The notes: a model not told the origin generated them from the letters alone. 64,000 bases of DNA from Polytrichum commune (GCA_950295325.1 OX485809.1:8494001-8558000), one strand, 5' to 3'; shown: positions 35,114-49,417, counted from the stretch's first letter. Numbers and translations: made by a program.

Positions 35114-35496
35114 GAGCATCCCCACCAGAATACACAAACGTCAAACGTGGTTTATAGTATTGTATGTGTTTGGGGAGGCTATCAACTTGGGCGGGACAGT
35201 TCATCATGAGTCAAAGTGGTTGGGCATGTCCCTACCATAGTGAGAGCTTAACCCAATAATATGCAGCCACTTAATTTTTGATATAATAGTGTAAAATAAT
35301 ATCCACTACTAAATAAGTTCCTTGGAGGGCGGGGGGGAGGCATAGCATATAGGTCATTTATGGTAGGCTTTGCTCCCATTGTATGTGCAATGGTATACAT
35401 TTCTGACAAGGCGGTCAATGGTGGGTTTCGCTTTTTGGCAATGCAGGTACCGGGATAGCGTTGATAAGCCCCTTGCTGTGTTTGGTGGGGATGCTC
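35114..35496. mobile_element. MITE-like element with GAGCATCCCCACCA termini
   Basis: The 383-bp element starts GAGCATCCCCACCAG and ends TTGGTGGGGATGCTC, with about 14 bp of perfect inverted termini. It is flanked by TAT and TAA, a degraded 3-bp TWA-like duplication. Such GAGCATCCCCA termini are common in plant Tourist-like MITEs. No coding capacity. Confidence 0.65.
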
Positions 35497-36114
35497 TAAA
35501 TGCTAAGTGCATTGTTTCATTGAGTTGTGTAGTATTCTACATGTACTTATAGATCGTCAAGTAGTCTTGGAGAAAATAACATTAGGTGTGAGGTTGTATT
35601 TGATACGTGTATTTTACAGACTTCATGGATACTTGTACATTCACAAAATATCATCTATGCTAGGAAAGTTTCTTTTATAATTTCTTTAGATGTCAAAAAA
35701 TGAAACATTACATTTCCTCAAATTTTGACAATTGAAAGGAATAAGTTCAATTATGCTTGAACTGACCGCACGAATGACTTAGATTGATGTTTATACATTC
35801 CATTGAAAACATACGATTGTTTGTTTCTTCCAGTGGGTTCTACCAACTTCAAAATGTGTATCTTCTTGGAACTTGGTGTTCATCACAGTAGCTCAATGTA
35901 TCATAATATTTCCAACCTTTATTCTATCATCCTACTTATGATTCGAAGCCTTCATTTGACCTTCATGCACAAGCCCTAATAAGCATTAAGGCCAATTGTC
36001 ACTTTCTCTATGAGATTGAAACTAAACTTTGACACAACCATTTACAAAGGGGAAGTATAAATATGATTATATACAAGGATGGTGATCAAATTTACACAAT
36101 ATGTACCCAAATCT

Positions 36115-36782
36115 CCTGGGTAGGTCACTTAGCACACTTAAATGACGACTTGTGGCCTAATATAGCATGTATTTAATTCCTTTAATATAAAATTTATAAG
36201 AATACTTCCACATAATTAAGGGTCCCTTTAATTTGATCATGAACATATTTGATTAGTAATATCATGAAGGTAAGCATCTTAGGATTGTTGTGCCCGACCC
36301 TAAGGCGTCTTTTGCGATGCATGATGAGTAGATAATATTGAACCCTAAATCTATAGATTTGTAAGTAGTTTTTAATTGTTTCCTAGTTTTCTCATTGCAT
36401 TTTTTAATTAGCCTATACTCTTGGAATGAATTGTTTCATGTTGTTGCAGTTGTATGTTGTGTGACTCTGAAGTGTTGCACTTGTATAGTTTGCAGTGCGA
36501 TGTATGCATCATGTCTTTTTGTTGCCATGTTTTTTTGAACCACATTTGCAATGCATATACTTTTGATTTAATGTTTTTGAGTTTAAAGGAATGTAGACTG
36601 CCAAAAAAAAGAAATATCATTGGAAATATAACTAATGGTATGGTCGAATAAAATATGTCATTTTAGAGAATAGAATGATTGTAGGGAGTTTTTAATTCGT
36701 GCCTTGGAGGTAAATAGCCCTTACACAAATACCCCTCAGCCGCACGTGGTGCACAAAAATCCTAGAGAGTGACCTACCCGAG
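36115..36782. mobile_element. hAT-type non-autonomous element, copy 1
   Basis: The 668-bp element starts CCTGGGTAGGTCACT and ends AGTGACCTACCCGAG, with 8-bp flanks CCAAATCT (36107-36114) and CCAAATTT (36783-36790). Its 3' 100 bp matches 51801-51901 (AGGTAAATAGCCC, CCGCACGTG.TGCACAAAAAT). An 8-bp target duplication points to the hAT superfamily. Confidence 0.8.
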
Positions 36783-37135
36783 CCAAATTTAGGTCATTTA
36801 TACAAGTTTAAATCCCTCTAAATTTTTGGGACATCAAATTATCTTCATGCGTTCAAGCGTCAAAGGAGAGAAGCAAGGTAGTAAATGATGAGTGATGAGA
36901 GGTAACTCATGAGCAACTTATGTATTTCGACAAACCATGAAAACAAATTGTGGCATTTGGAACATGGATAGACATTTTGTGAGTGAGAATCCAAATTTTG
37001 GGTGTACATTGAAGTACATAGAAGAAGGTTGAGTACCATTAATTTGACTAATCAATAGTGATTTGACGTGGATTAAAATATAGGCCTTGAAGGTGCCTAT
37101 TGTGTAGTCAACCTTGCAGAGATACATGAGTACAT

Positions 37136-37450
37136 AAGGTAGAGGGGCCCTTTCCCGCTCGAATTTCAGATCGGCATGTTCATTGGGGAGTTATTAAGGG
37201 GGAATCAATCTTGGAAGATGTGCAAAGTACATTGGAAATTGGACCAATTGGAATAATTAATTTTGGATTAATATTGAATTAGTTATGAATTTTGGAAGGA
37301 GAACTCATAGGGGTACCCAAAACCACTCACCCCAAAAATGTACACCATGATTACATAGAAATTTGAGGTTGGAAGCTATAATGTACCTCTTGTTTGGATA
37401 GGTCTAGTGAGCGGTTTAAGGACCCGAGCGGGAAAGGACCCCTCTACCTT
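37136..37450. mobile_element. MITE with 26-bp terminal inverted repeats, TA-flanked
   Basis: The 315-bp element starts AAGGTAGAGGGGCCCTTTCC and ends with the reverse complement carrying one mismatch (GGAAAGGACCCCTCTACCTT). The inverted match covers 26 bp, to CGCTCG. TA lies at each border, suggesting a Tc1/mariner-type target. Only one copy is seen in the window. Confidence 0.75.
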
Positions 37451-38049
37451 AACATGCATGTTTGGAGTACACCCACTAGCCTTTCCTCCCCACAACTCCA
37501 AACCATGTCTTTATAAACTTTAGAACAAGCATATTACACAATATCATTGATGGACGAATGGTAGATCTTATCAACTATGCTAAATATTGTGTTTAGTGTC
37601 ACTTACTATTTATAATTTTGCAATGGTCTAACTATTTCTTGTATATCTTTATTTTTCCAACAAAGGTTGAATCGGTTGTTTGACCATTATAGAACATTAA
37701 CGTGTTTACTTGGTAACTGTGTCATATTTAACAAAAAATATTCGTAAAAACGTATAGCACTGTGTAACCTGAAATAAATAAGTGACACTAAATATCATAT
37801 TTAGTGTATATGTTGTTTATAAAGGTGATTGTTCATGAACAACATATTGTTCATGAGTGTAGTGTTGTTCATGAAGGTGATTAGTATACCACCATATCTT
37901 TGGTTTGGACTCACCATGACCTTGATGATGTAACACTCGATCATGAATGTTGCACTTTTCCATTTGTTCATGCATTAGGTGCTTTTGGGTTGCAATGAAT
38001 TGAGTCTTGGTGTATTGGGTGCTCAAGTGTATGTTTGGATTGGTTGGCA

Positions 38050-38650
38050 TCCAAAAGGTTGGACTTTGCATACCACGTACGAATTAACATGAATGTGGAA
38101 AGGGGTATTATTTGAGGCATTCATGTACATACTGTACATAAGGAAGCCATATTGTTTTTCTCTAGTGTGTACATTCAAGAAGGGTGTTAACTAGTTTAAA
38201 GTAAAGGTAGGTGTACAACGTGGTCTGAGGTTTACAGAAGATTTTGATAATAAATGTGCTAGTTTAATGCAAATCACGTTTTCATCCATTATTATTTATT
38301 ACATTGTATGAAGTGTGAAATAGGACCATGTTATTATGAAATACATCATTTGGATGAAAAAGTGTTTAATGACTAAATTCTCATTGGAAAGTGAAGGTAG
38401 ATTGTGTATTATGTAGCAAGGGCCTATTTTATTCATGATTTACATTTTGTACATGTAGTGGAGGCATTTAGCACATTAATTTGAAAAGCTCATTATAGGT
38501 ACACAAGTCTATTTTCTAGCCAACCATTAGTACCTATACATTTCTTTTTCTATGAATGTCTCGTATATACTAGGGGGTTTGATCACATAGTCAACCACAC
38601 ATGTCATTTAAGTTTCCAATGAAGAGTCCAACACCATAGAAAATAGATAT
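38050..38650 (+). repeat. dispersed repeat D, copy 2
   Basis: It aligns with the reverse complement of 2700-3410; landmarks are listed there. The two copies are in opposite orientation about 35 kb apart. Confidence 0.6.
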
Positions 38651-41600
38651 TACCATAAAATATCTATATGGGAAAGAAAATTGCATAAAATAGACCTCCA
38701 ATATTTGTGGGCCAAAAACATATTATTGATTCATCCTAAGATTCTATAATCTTCCAAATATGCATGTCCTTGTTGCATATTTACAAAAGGGTTTCAATGT
38801 ATCAAATGTAATATATCTATCTTGTTAGTAAAACAAAATACCCTACCCCTCTATATATTATGTAACCTATAGTCATAGTCTAGACCCTTTCTGTGCACCC
38901 ATATGCTACAAGTACAAAAATCCAATGCACCCCTAGGATCAAGGCATAAAAATGAGTGGAGATGTGGTTGCGTGTATATTTTATCCATGTATATGTAGGT
39001 GCATGAATGTCGTGTGTTTAAAAAAAATTGTGCATTGATGTCATGTGTTTTTTTTTTTTTTTTTTTTTTTTTTTTCCGGCAACATCTAACACTAAATTTT
39101 AGACTTCAAAAGTTGTTGCTACAATGCCCCGTTGGATGAAGGACAATCCATTTTGATGCCACATGTTGTGTGGGCCACTCCATGTTTGGTGGACTTCATG
39201 GAGTCCTTGATGTGCACCTTCATAGACCCTCGTGTTCGGATGAGGGGTGGAGTAGATCCTTGTCCCACGATGATAGGATTTGTAATCAAGGATGTGCCAA
39301 TGGACACGACTTGGTCTTTGGCGGTCACATCATAATGGATATGACGCCATCACATTTGTCCCTAACGTGATGTGACAACTACTGATGTGTAATTTTTGTT
39401 GTATTGCAATATTGATTTTAGGAGAAGAATTAATTTTTGGTTCTCTTTTGGAATTTTTTTTCTTATATAAAATATTGAATTGTTAGATCTTGTTGTTTGA
39501 AAAGGTCAAATTTTTGGAATTTGTGATTTATCTATTTTATTTGGGGGGGGGGGTTTGTGTGTGTCAACTTGGAGCAACGAACTTCCAAAAAATTAAAATG
39601 AGAAAAGCAAAACTAATAGGTCCTACAGCCAACCAAATCAAATGGTTAAGATATATTGAACTCTTTTCTCTTTGAAGTTGATCACTATTTCAAATGAAAA
39701 ATAACAATCAACTAAACAATTGATGCATGAGTTTACCCCTATGTAATTGTTGGACTTACCCCCCTCTTGATGTGATGTTTTTGAGTAAGCTATCACAAGA
39801 CGTGACGTGACGAACGTCAACATGTAATCACTGGCCATACTCAAACTTGGTGACATATCCATCTTTTGTTAAAGATACACAAATATCTCATAGCCATCAT
39901 TGTACAAGACCCATCTTGTTATTTTGGGTAGGACTTCGTATTCTCCATGACAAGCATGGAATCATTGGTGTGTGCTACAAACTTCAATATGGAATCTCCG
40001 GTTTAGTTGCAAGCTTCAACGTAAAGGATGTTTGATATGGTCTCTTCCCAAATGATCAACCTTTAAGCCAAAAACTATAGTTTATGATTTGCATAAAGGC
40101 CCAACTCATGTTGTCAAAACTTGATGGTGGCCTCATAAAAGCGTATTCTTTTGTTTTTGAATTGTTGAAGTTGATGTGTTGTTGGCACTTTGATTGAGGT
40201 TGAAGAAGGACATTAAGGCTTGTTGCTTAAGGGTAAGATCATGAGATGGGCATGAAAAGTTGGAGTTCCCATTACAATATATAAATTACAAATGTCAAAA
40301 AAAATATCATCATGAAAATGAAAGAATTGATTGAATAAAAAAGTATAAGGGAAAGGGAATTACAACGAGCATATGACACCCCATTTCATGTAGATTTGAT
40401 AGTATCAAATCCCAACCAATTGGGGAAGTTGCATGTGCCTTTGTCCACGGCAACCCCAAGAGACATCCACAAAGCTTGCATGACGTGGTATTTGGTCTCG
40501 GCATCCTCCATACTTTCATTGTTGTGTAGTCCTTACATAGGTGCATGTGTTGACATTGCAAAGGGGGTATGATGTTTTTATGGGTGATTTTATCGAGGTT
40601 CCCATACTAGTGGAAAATGTGGGTATGTATACAATCTTCCATGGGCACATTAGGTTTCTTTGAATCAAAAAACTTGCAAACATTTGCCTACTTAGCTTGA
40701 GCCATGTTTCTTATGAATGGGCCAATCAAAATGAACATTTGTGTGAATGGAACTTGTTTAGTTTAAATGGACATTTGCTAATATTGTTGTAAGGACCAAG
40801 ACACAACTCGTGGGCTCAACATGGATAGAAAGGAAAAGCAATGCACGACACTATCAATTGTGTGTGCATGGGTGGGTGGAGGTGAATCACATTAAGTCAA
40901 AGCCAAGTAAGTGCTTTCAATTTCAATTGAAATCCTAAATCTTCAAGTCAGCATAATAAAAAATGTTGCAAAAATAAATATATGTTGGTTGGTTGCACCC
41001 TGCGGCCTTGGCTTCTTGAAGAAATTTTCTCTTGTAAGGCTGATAGAGTCCTCCAATTTTGAGTCATTGGATAGTTATAGGAGCCCCATAAGCGCACGCT
41101 GTACTTTACGGAGTGGTTCCTTAGACAATAGCAAAAAAAAAACTTAATTCAAATAGGACGATTCGTGACCATCGTGCCGAGTGTAGTCGTTCTTGTATTT
41201 CATCAAGATTCACATGTAATTCACACATGATGTTCGTGATCCACGATTTGGATTGCATTGGCCTCCTTGAGAATTTGCTAAATCACCGAAAGCTTTTAAG
41301 TAAATAGTACCTCAACACTCTTCATGTAGACTTGCACCACAAGCACGCAAATTCTCGTGGAGACCCACCCACCCACCCACTCACGACCTTGACTTAAGTT
41401 CCATCCAAGTTTACAAGTCATGTTGCCAAGTCAAGGTCCCATCCATATATATGCGCAAGCAAGTACAAGAGAGCACATGCCACACGGGCGACAATTAAGC
41501 TTAACTTAGTACACAACATGCAAACATGTGATATGGTTTGGAAATCCTACTGCAACAAGGCTCATGAAGATCATGTCAAGCAACACATTTCTCCCAAAGA

Positions 41601-43139
41601 TTGCTCCGCCTAGACACGGGCTTGGTGGAGTTGATCCCATGATCGATTGACTGCTGCTTACATCTATCTATGAATCTTCATTGAGCAGATGATGGAGATG
41701 GAGATGGAGGAGGACTCCTTTGAGTGAACTGACTACTTGAGAGGTACGTGGGCGTGAGTGAGGAGGGCCTGGGTTGGCTTTACACTAGGCATGACACTTT
41801 GTGTTGGAGTGGAGTCCCCTCTACAACTCCGTCTAGAGATAGGGTTTTGTCCCTATTTTATAATGTTGTAGTGTTAGGTAGTCTCAAAGCCTTCAATTTT
41901 GATCATCAAAGTTGGTATTAACTTCTATCTTGTTAAGGCCACTGCATTTCCATTAGTATAGGGAATTAGCTTTTTTAACATCATCTTGATGTGATTCTAG
42001 TTTCATAAGCCTTTTGGTTTCTTGAACTTTATAAGCAATTTCATTTCATTTCGTTAGGGTCTGGGTCCAAGAAACTTGGGTCTTTATAGTTGGACTTAGC
42101 ATTGGACCCGGGTTTGAAGTTGATTCCTCAAAAGTCTAGGAGGAGTATTGTCTTCAGTGTGGATTTTCAAACTTTGGCAAAAAATTGATGCCACATCAAC
42201 ACCAATTCATTTTTATCATATCTTGGAACCCAAACTTTAGTGTAGACTCCTTGGATCACTTGACCAATAGGGTTGCATGTATTTGGATTTTTTTGGGTTT
42301 GGGTCCTAGTATGAACCCATCTTTATTGTGTGGTCAGTCCTCTTGACTAAACATGTATTTTGGAGTGATAAGTGATGTGGCAAGGATTGTAGTTAAGAAC
42401 GGACATTGAAATGACATCTATATGCAATGGAGGACATGGGGGTTGGTGGTGAGGTTGTCTCCCCACTGTTCCCACCATTCTTGCTTAAAAACACAAAAAT
42501 CCAAGAAAAAGGATCAATGCCAAAGGTTCCTCTAGGCTAAAACAAACATGTGACAAAAGGAAGAGAAAATGTATGCGAAAAGGTGGGGCGACTACAATTG
42601 CACAAGGTGGGTATATTGGGGGGAAACCTAGAGAAGGTGGCATGCATGGAGCCAAGGTGGTGACATGGCATGGGCGGGGGGGGGGGGGGGCGTGGTGGCA
42701 GGTCATGGGGGCTTGTGAGCACGGGCATGGGGGCACATGAATGTCTAGATGTATGGTTGTATGTGTGTATGGAGTTGGGCTATTATAAGATATTAATTCA
42801 TATGCATGGGTGCAACATGTTGGGATGGCATGGGTCCAACCTAGTGCATTACAATGAGGTTGGACAATGCACTCAAATGTTCTAGGTTAATCTACTACCT
42901 ATACATTTTGGAGATGTTGAATGGTGATCGTACAAGTGGTGAGGCCATCAATGTTCAACCTTTCCAAAATGCTTGGTCGTTGACAAGTGTAAAGTGTTGA
43001 GCGGACGGTGTGGGGATAGCATGGAAATTAATTCCATATGTCCAAGCGCACAAGGTGGGATGACACATGCCTAAATTAGTTACTTTACAAGCTTCAAAGG
43101 GGCCAATGTGATCACTAAGAAAACATACACACACATATA
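38651..43139. other. intergenic with simple repeats
   Basis: No gene or element with definable ends was found. It contains a run of 28 T at 39048-39075, 11 G at 39543-39553 and 15 G at 42676-42690. The T run is preceded by a short duplication of GCAT.GATGTC.TGTGTTT. Open frames around 39119-39370 and 40310-40561 carry no motif I recognise. Confidence 0.45.
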
Positions 43140-44400
43140 TCGCTTTGATACGGAGATTCCAAAGTTTTGAGAGGCCAAAGTGAATATTTTATTGATGTTT
43201 AAATGATCATACAAGTCCTCTCAATTGTGTTAGCTAATTGCGCCTACATAAATCTGTATAATTTGAATACATGGTCCAATGTTGTCATAATAAATGTCTA
43301 CTTCATGTATGTAAGTTCTCAATTACAAGTCTAATTGCCAAATACCACTCAAATCTAAGGTGCATGGGGCCTTATGGAATCATTCTTCCCCATTTAAATC
43401 TATATATTTAAGTGGTACATGCCAAAGTTTGTAGTTAGGTGCAAACACCAAGAATACATGTGCTACAATCAGATTGGATTGTGTGCTTAGAATATCGACA
43501 TCGCTATTGAAAGGGTTCAATAGTTAACACAAATTGGAGGGCGATGTGAACACTTAACGAGGAAAAGAAAAATCTCACTTTGACCTACTCTAGAATTTTC
43601 ATCTCAACTTCGATTTTAGTTTGAAGTAAAAGTGACCATCTACCTGAATCGCAGTGGTTAGCTTGATCCAACATTGAATATTGTAATTTGAAGTTGGAAG
43701 TGCCTACAATAGGGCTACCCACCATATTGGAATGTAATTAATGAAGTTGTACATAAGGGTTATGAGACTATTGTCGGCACTCAGCTCAGAAGTGGTCTCT
43801 TCCAATTAGCAGTTATGAACCACGAAGATTGTCACTTCAAATTTCGGAATGTTAAGAGGGCGAAATGAAGATCCTCTTCCTCTTTGAACGACCACATAGG
43901 CTCTCCCAATTGTGTTTACCAATTAAACTTGCAATGGTGTCTACATTCTGAACGCATAGTCGTCTAGTCTCATGTAATATGTCTTCTAGATGGTTGTGCC
44001 TAGCTTAGACAAGCCTAGCTTATTTACCACTCAACATAGGTGTCCACTTTAGAAGAGTGGCCACAGAAGGCCCACGCACCTTCAGGTTAATTATATGTGT
44101 CTATTCGGTTCATTTTTCATGTTCTCCCACTTCCATTGATTCGATCCACAGCACAAAGATCATGTCACCTTAGCAAATCTACTAGGAAGCAACAGCCAAA
44201 ACCGAATCTATCTCCACTCACTCGATCACGGTCACTCGAATTCCACGTTCGTCGATTTCTTACCCGAATGAACAGGTCCTCTCCCGTCATCGAAACGTGT
44301 TCACTACCGAAATGTGGAATAGGGGTACTAATTAGAAGAAGAAAAAACCTGAAGACATAATCCAACAAAGTCGGTTTCTTTTACGACATTTGTTTGTTGA
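43140..44400 (+). repeat. diverged repeat family E (several copies)
   Basis: Blocks of the type CAAGTCCTCTCAATTGTGTT followed by ...ATGGTCCAATGTTGTCAT recur near 43210-43290, 43900-43960, 44270-44400 and again near 55410-55680. They always share the order 'AGGTCCTCCCAAT..TGTT', 'ACA.AGTCCAAT', 'TAGGTGT.CA'. Divergence is too high to set borders. Confidence 0.4.
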
Positions 44401-45278
44401 TACTCAACTAACCGCGCACGCGGATTGAGATCTACGGAGGAAAGTGAGCGATGGGTCGACGAGTGACTTAGCACGCGCATCCCTCCAAGTGACGAGGCTC
44501 TTGGTCAACCATAATGCTTGATAATGGGCGCAATCAGGGGCATGCGGCTGGCTCATCGCATCACCTCCCAAGCTTGAAATCGGGGTGACTTGGGCGATGG
44601 ACGAATGAAGTGCCAATCACCAGGCCCTGGAATACTTCTAGGTTCAGACATCTTGTCATAGAAATTGGGGACAACAGGCTTTCTCACTTTTGTTTTGCTT
44701 TTGTTTTGCCCACCTCCAAGATTGCATCGTAATGTGGAGCCTCATCATGGGTTTCACTATGCAGCCACGCATGTCCTTTACGACGAAGGCCGCCCTCACT
44801 ACACTAATAATGTCCCCCTTCACCTCCCATGCCTACGCGGCCAAAACAAACATCCTCTCAATACACACTACGGTTCGTTTCCAACAACGAGTGTGGCTTT
44901 TGAGTCGTATTCCGTCCATTGTCCGGGGGGAGATATTTGAGCACGATCGGTCGCTCAGAATCCAAGTCGTTCCCCAAGTGCGACTGGTTGTTGGGTACGT
45001 GTGTGTTGCGATCTTTTTGGTTTTATTTTGTTCGTTTTTGAGGTATATGCTGCAATAGATTCTTACAAAATGGACGGCATGATTTGGACTTCAACCAATA
45101 TACATACCAATTCACAAACTCATGTCTGCTTACTTGTAGATGGAATACATTAATGTGCTTACCTTTGCTTTGAGTAGTGGACCCTTTTACCATTACCTTG
45201 TAAGTATGTATTGGAAGGAAATTATATGGAGATGCCACGACACTAGGAGAAACATGAGTACATAAGTATGATGATGAT
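44401..45278. other. unassigned, weakly coding-like
   Basis: Frames between 44690 and 45058 read through 80-120 codons without stop (for example SHAYAAKTNILSIHTTVRFQ) but match no family I know. A decayed retroelement piece is possible. Confidence 0.3.
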
Positions 45279-45487
45279 TTAAGCATATTTGGATTTATAC
45301 ATGATTTTTGGACAATTTCAACCGCCAGTGTGATGTAATACTAAATTGCAAAACTACACAAATACGGTGGTTGGCGAACATGAAATACAAACGTCTAAAG
45401 TTGTGGTTGTGGTTGTTGGCGTCGTCGTCCACACAAGTGCACATCCCTTATTAATTTTGGATGAGTGGCTTGTCCAAATATACTTAA
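45279..45487 (+). mobile_element. TTAA-flanked MITE, copy 2
   Basis: About 209 bp from TTAAGCATATTTGG to CCAAATATACTTAA. It matches 58950-59179 in order: ACTACACAAATACGGTGGTT, GGCGAACATGAAATACAAAC and AGTGCACATCCCTTATTA. Ends are inverted repeats of about 15 bp when the flanking ATTTAA is included. Confidence 0.78.
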
Positions 45488-47745
45488 ATGCCAAGCACAT
45501 ATAGTCTAACAAACATAAGAAAAATCCACCTTTTTGTCCTCACTCAAGTCCTCCCTTCTTTCCGCTCCTCCACTCTTTGTAATATTCTCCTCCTTCCTTT
45601 TCCTTCCTTCCTTCCTACGATACAATCCGTTTGAGTAGGTTTCAAGATTACAGATAATATGTAGATAATATGTCTTCCAAAGAGAAAGGAGGTGCATGCA
45701 AGCAGCGATGGCAAAACCAAGGCATATATAAAAAGACATGCAATCTAGTATAAAGAAATCTGCACGTCGAATGTTACAGTGATAGCTTCGATCTCGATCG
45801 TCCAATGCATCCACTCCACTTAGATCCACCAGCCCTCACAACGCACTGACCTCAATTCCCTTTTTATTTACCACACCACCTCCGATCCTCATCCCTCATC
45901 GCCCCTCGTGCTCGTTCATTGGTTGTCGTGATGCGATGATTTTGAACACTTACGAGGCTCCCCACACTAACAAAATGGCTAACGACGACCACAAGCATGA
46001 CGAGGCCCGCACATTGGATCACATAACAAGTATCTAGCTAGGAAGGCACTGAAATATCGTGATGGAAGGGAGGCAGCACTCCAAACTTCGACGATGAGGG
46101 TATGTACGACCCCACATTTAGTGCCACAAGACCTGCTCACGAATGAATCAGTGAAAGCATGTTGGTGCACTTTTTCCTTCCCAGCCTCGCTTGGAGGTCA
46201 TCTTGCCAACACCCAAATCTTGTCGGCTGTGTCTCGCTCCCTCGCTCTCACTCTCCCTCTTTAAATATACATACACGGAACAACATGCTCAGATCAACAG
46301 AACACAAGAAGCGATTATTCTTCGTGTGCACTACAGTTCCCCACAAACTTTGATCAAGTACAATATGGAAAAGGGGTTGAACAAATCGAAACCCTAAGTC
46401 TCTGGAGTGACGCTTTCTGGCGCGATGAACAGGGAGGACCGGCAGCTAGTTGTAGGTGAACTCGGTTGAGTTTGAGAAATAATTAACCGGCTCAAATTGG
46501 AAGACTTCAGGGTCAAAATCCTGACCGGTGTAGAGGAATCTGGAGAATATTCCTCAACTTCATGAATGAAAAAAACAGACCGATGTAGATCGACAAGTAA
46601 TTAACCGGTGTATGTAGATTGGAAGCAACGTTAGGGTCTTGAGTGATTATGCCCCAAAAATCTCCCGAACACTAATATATGGTGCTGTTAGTAAAAAAAC
46701 AAAAGGGAGAAATTCCCTGACAAAGGAACTGATACTTTGTTGCCATTAGGGCAGGTTTAGTTCACAGCATCTCCAAGGATTTCTTGGGTGGTGTGCAGGC
46801 AAGTTGCAACAGCAATTTAAACTTTGGATGGAGATACTAAGGTAGCCGTGCATGCCTTCTTACATGAATAGTTTTCTCTCTACACTCACTCCCTTTGTCG
46901 TAGGATACGAAACATGCAATTAGTGCAAGATGATTAGCATATCCAAAGCGTGTCCATAGTCATTTGCTTCATGATTTGCGGAGTGACGATTCTCGTGCGC
47001 ATTAAGTGATTGCATAGGTCCTCCCCCTATCATGTTGATTATAGAGCGTAGGTTGGTTAGCATATTATGAGCATGTCTATGCACTTCTATTTTGAGTGAA
47101 ACATACGAAGATGCTCGACAAATTAATATTATGTTATGATTCCATGCAATTAAACCATATGTTACTATATGGTAGATATCTAAATGTTGGTCAATAATAA
47201 TCATCCTAACCTTGATATCATGTTTCGACCATATTATGTCCACACCGATAGGTGCACTCCTATGGGCAGACTCAACTCATGCAAGCTTTGATTCTAATTA
47301 GACTTTGGTCCAATTTCACTTGAATCTGATGTAATGTTGTTGAATACATTCTAAGCAAATAAGATTCGGTATCATGATTTTTGTTCATTGTTCTCAAAGA
47401 ATCTGGTAATTGCTTCAATAACACAAATTTCCTCACTAATATAGTTCTTCCATTCACAATGCTTGCAAGTTCATATACATGTCTAGGTCTACAGAAGTAG
47501 GTTTGGGCACATGTATAACAGTTACATATAGCATGATGCAATATGTATTTCCTTAAATTATCTCAATTTAATATGGTGTGATTATTTTGTTTGATAATAT
47601 CTATGCATGTTTTACGAGTACAACACAAATAGACAATATTATACACTTTATACAACATAACTAAGAATTGATATTAATAACAATTTACATTCTAGTTGAA
47701 TATTACTATCATTGGGTAATAACTCCAAATGATGGTCCAAACTAA
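45488..47745. other. intergenic, no gene seen
   Basis: No supported gene. A possible core-promoter-like CTTTAAATATACATA lies near 46259-46273 after a C/T-rich tract, but no convincing exon follows. Confidence 0.4.
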
Positions 47746-48233
47746 GGGTTAGTTTACAATGACTTATCGGTCCGACAAAACTTGGTGTTCAAAACACCAA
47801 ACCTTCTTGAACCTTACTTTTGGACTCAAGGTTGGACTACAACATGATGTTGGGTTTCTCAAATTGGATGGAGAATGGCATTGGTGTAGCGCCACTTCAT
47901 GTTTTCGTGCTTTGATCTCATATCCTAGGATAAATTCCTTGGGTCCAAAATTGCGATCGACCCATAGGAAATCTAGGTCCAATCTTAAAGAGATTCTTTG
48001 GTCTTGTCACAAAACCCAAGTGACCATCGAGAAATTCCCAATCCTAGACACATAGGATTTCATATCACTTCCATGTCAATTTCTCATCGTTTTTTGACAT
48101 GCTCAGCCATGGTTGTTGTTATTTTTGGCAACTTTGTGTAAAATGAGTAGTACCACCCACTCATTTCTCCACTAATGAGAGATTTTAGAAAGTGGTTGGT
48201 CATGGTCACTTGATCACCAGTGTAAACATGCCC
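47746..48233. mobile_element. Tourist/Harbinger-type element, fourth family
   Basis: The 488-bp element starts GGGTTAGTTTACA and ends TGTAAACATGCCC, with imperfect inverted termini. TAA flanks both ends (47743-47745 and 48234-48236). Its terminus resembles that of the 13526-13912 element (GTTTACA core) and the sequence GGGCATGTCTACACT at about 62432. Confidence 0.72.
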
Positions 48234-49297
48234 TAATATCAACCCACACTAATTGAAATAAATGGTAGAGTATCTCTATTACAAGAACAACTTGTTGTAG
48301 TAGGTAAAAAGCCTATATTCGGTCCGTGGAAAACTTTGGTTTGTCAACCTAGGCTTTAACAACTTCTTCAATGATCTTTATGCCGGTCATTGATTTTTAT
48401 TTGCCGACAAGGAAGACTAGTAGACTTCCAAGTGAGAAAGGTCGTTGTTTGTTTGTCATCTTATGATTTTGGGTGACTTGACTTTGCACGTGGAACTATG
48501 CTTGAATAAAGAACTCATATTTTAAGTTCTTCATTCAAACCTTGTTTCGCCACTCGAAACATCTCTAGAAGCAACCCATGAAATAGGTCATTCTCATGAC
48601 ATTGGATTCGTACACAATTTTTTAGTCGAATTGGTTGTATCTTCAATTTATTGCACATCAATAGAGGCCAAATTTCATGAAAGTAAATGTAATACTATGT
48701 TAGGTTTCTCTATGTCATATGCAAGATCCTTGGCATTCATTAACCCCACATTAATTCCTAAACGATGGCCCCTATTGTGATTAATCATGTGATCAAACTT
48801 CACTTCTAGCAACTAGTGTGTCCTACTTCATCCCTAAAACTATTGTTATCTATAACCTTGAGATTATATATACGTATATCTGCCTACCTTGATTCTTAAA
48901 TTCAGTGCAAATGAATCCATCATAACTTGCAAAAACTAAAAGTCAAATCTAAACATTACAATTTGTTTCACACCATGTATTTCATGACAAAGGGCGTGCT
49001 AGTGAAGCCTACAATATACAATATTCAAATTCCAAGGAATATTGACTGAATTTCTCTTCTCCCCCTAGTGTACATGAAATTTAGTTTTCTTGGCTCCATT
49101 TTAAGGGAGGTCATTGTAATTGCAAATTACAAGTTACCAATGTTGAATTACGGGATTCTTGAAATTCATTGGAGGCAAAAAGAAATATAGTTTTCAATGT
49201 AAGTGCTCAATAAAACATCCCTTCAATGCAAATAGTGAGTGATGCCCTATAGGTAGTGAACTCCACAGGCTCCATTTATGAGATTCCCAATGTAGTT

Positions 49298-49417
49298 AAC
49301 TTCAGAGAATTCACTTCATTAGTTGAACCTAAGTGCAAATGAAGAAACATGTTGTTATGTGAAACTCCAGGTTTGACCATAGGGAAGCCAACAAATACTT
49401 GATTGGGTGTTTAAGAG
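49298..49417 (+). repeat. repeat shared with 14810-14930
   Basis: CTAAGTGCAAATGAAGAAAC, GGTTTGACCATAGGGAAGCC and TTGATTGGG align with 14823-14910. The repeat is interrupted by the hAT-type element at 49418-49661. Confidence 0.6.
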
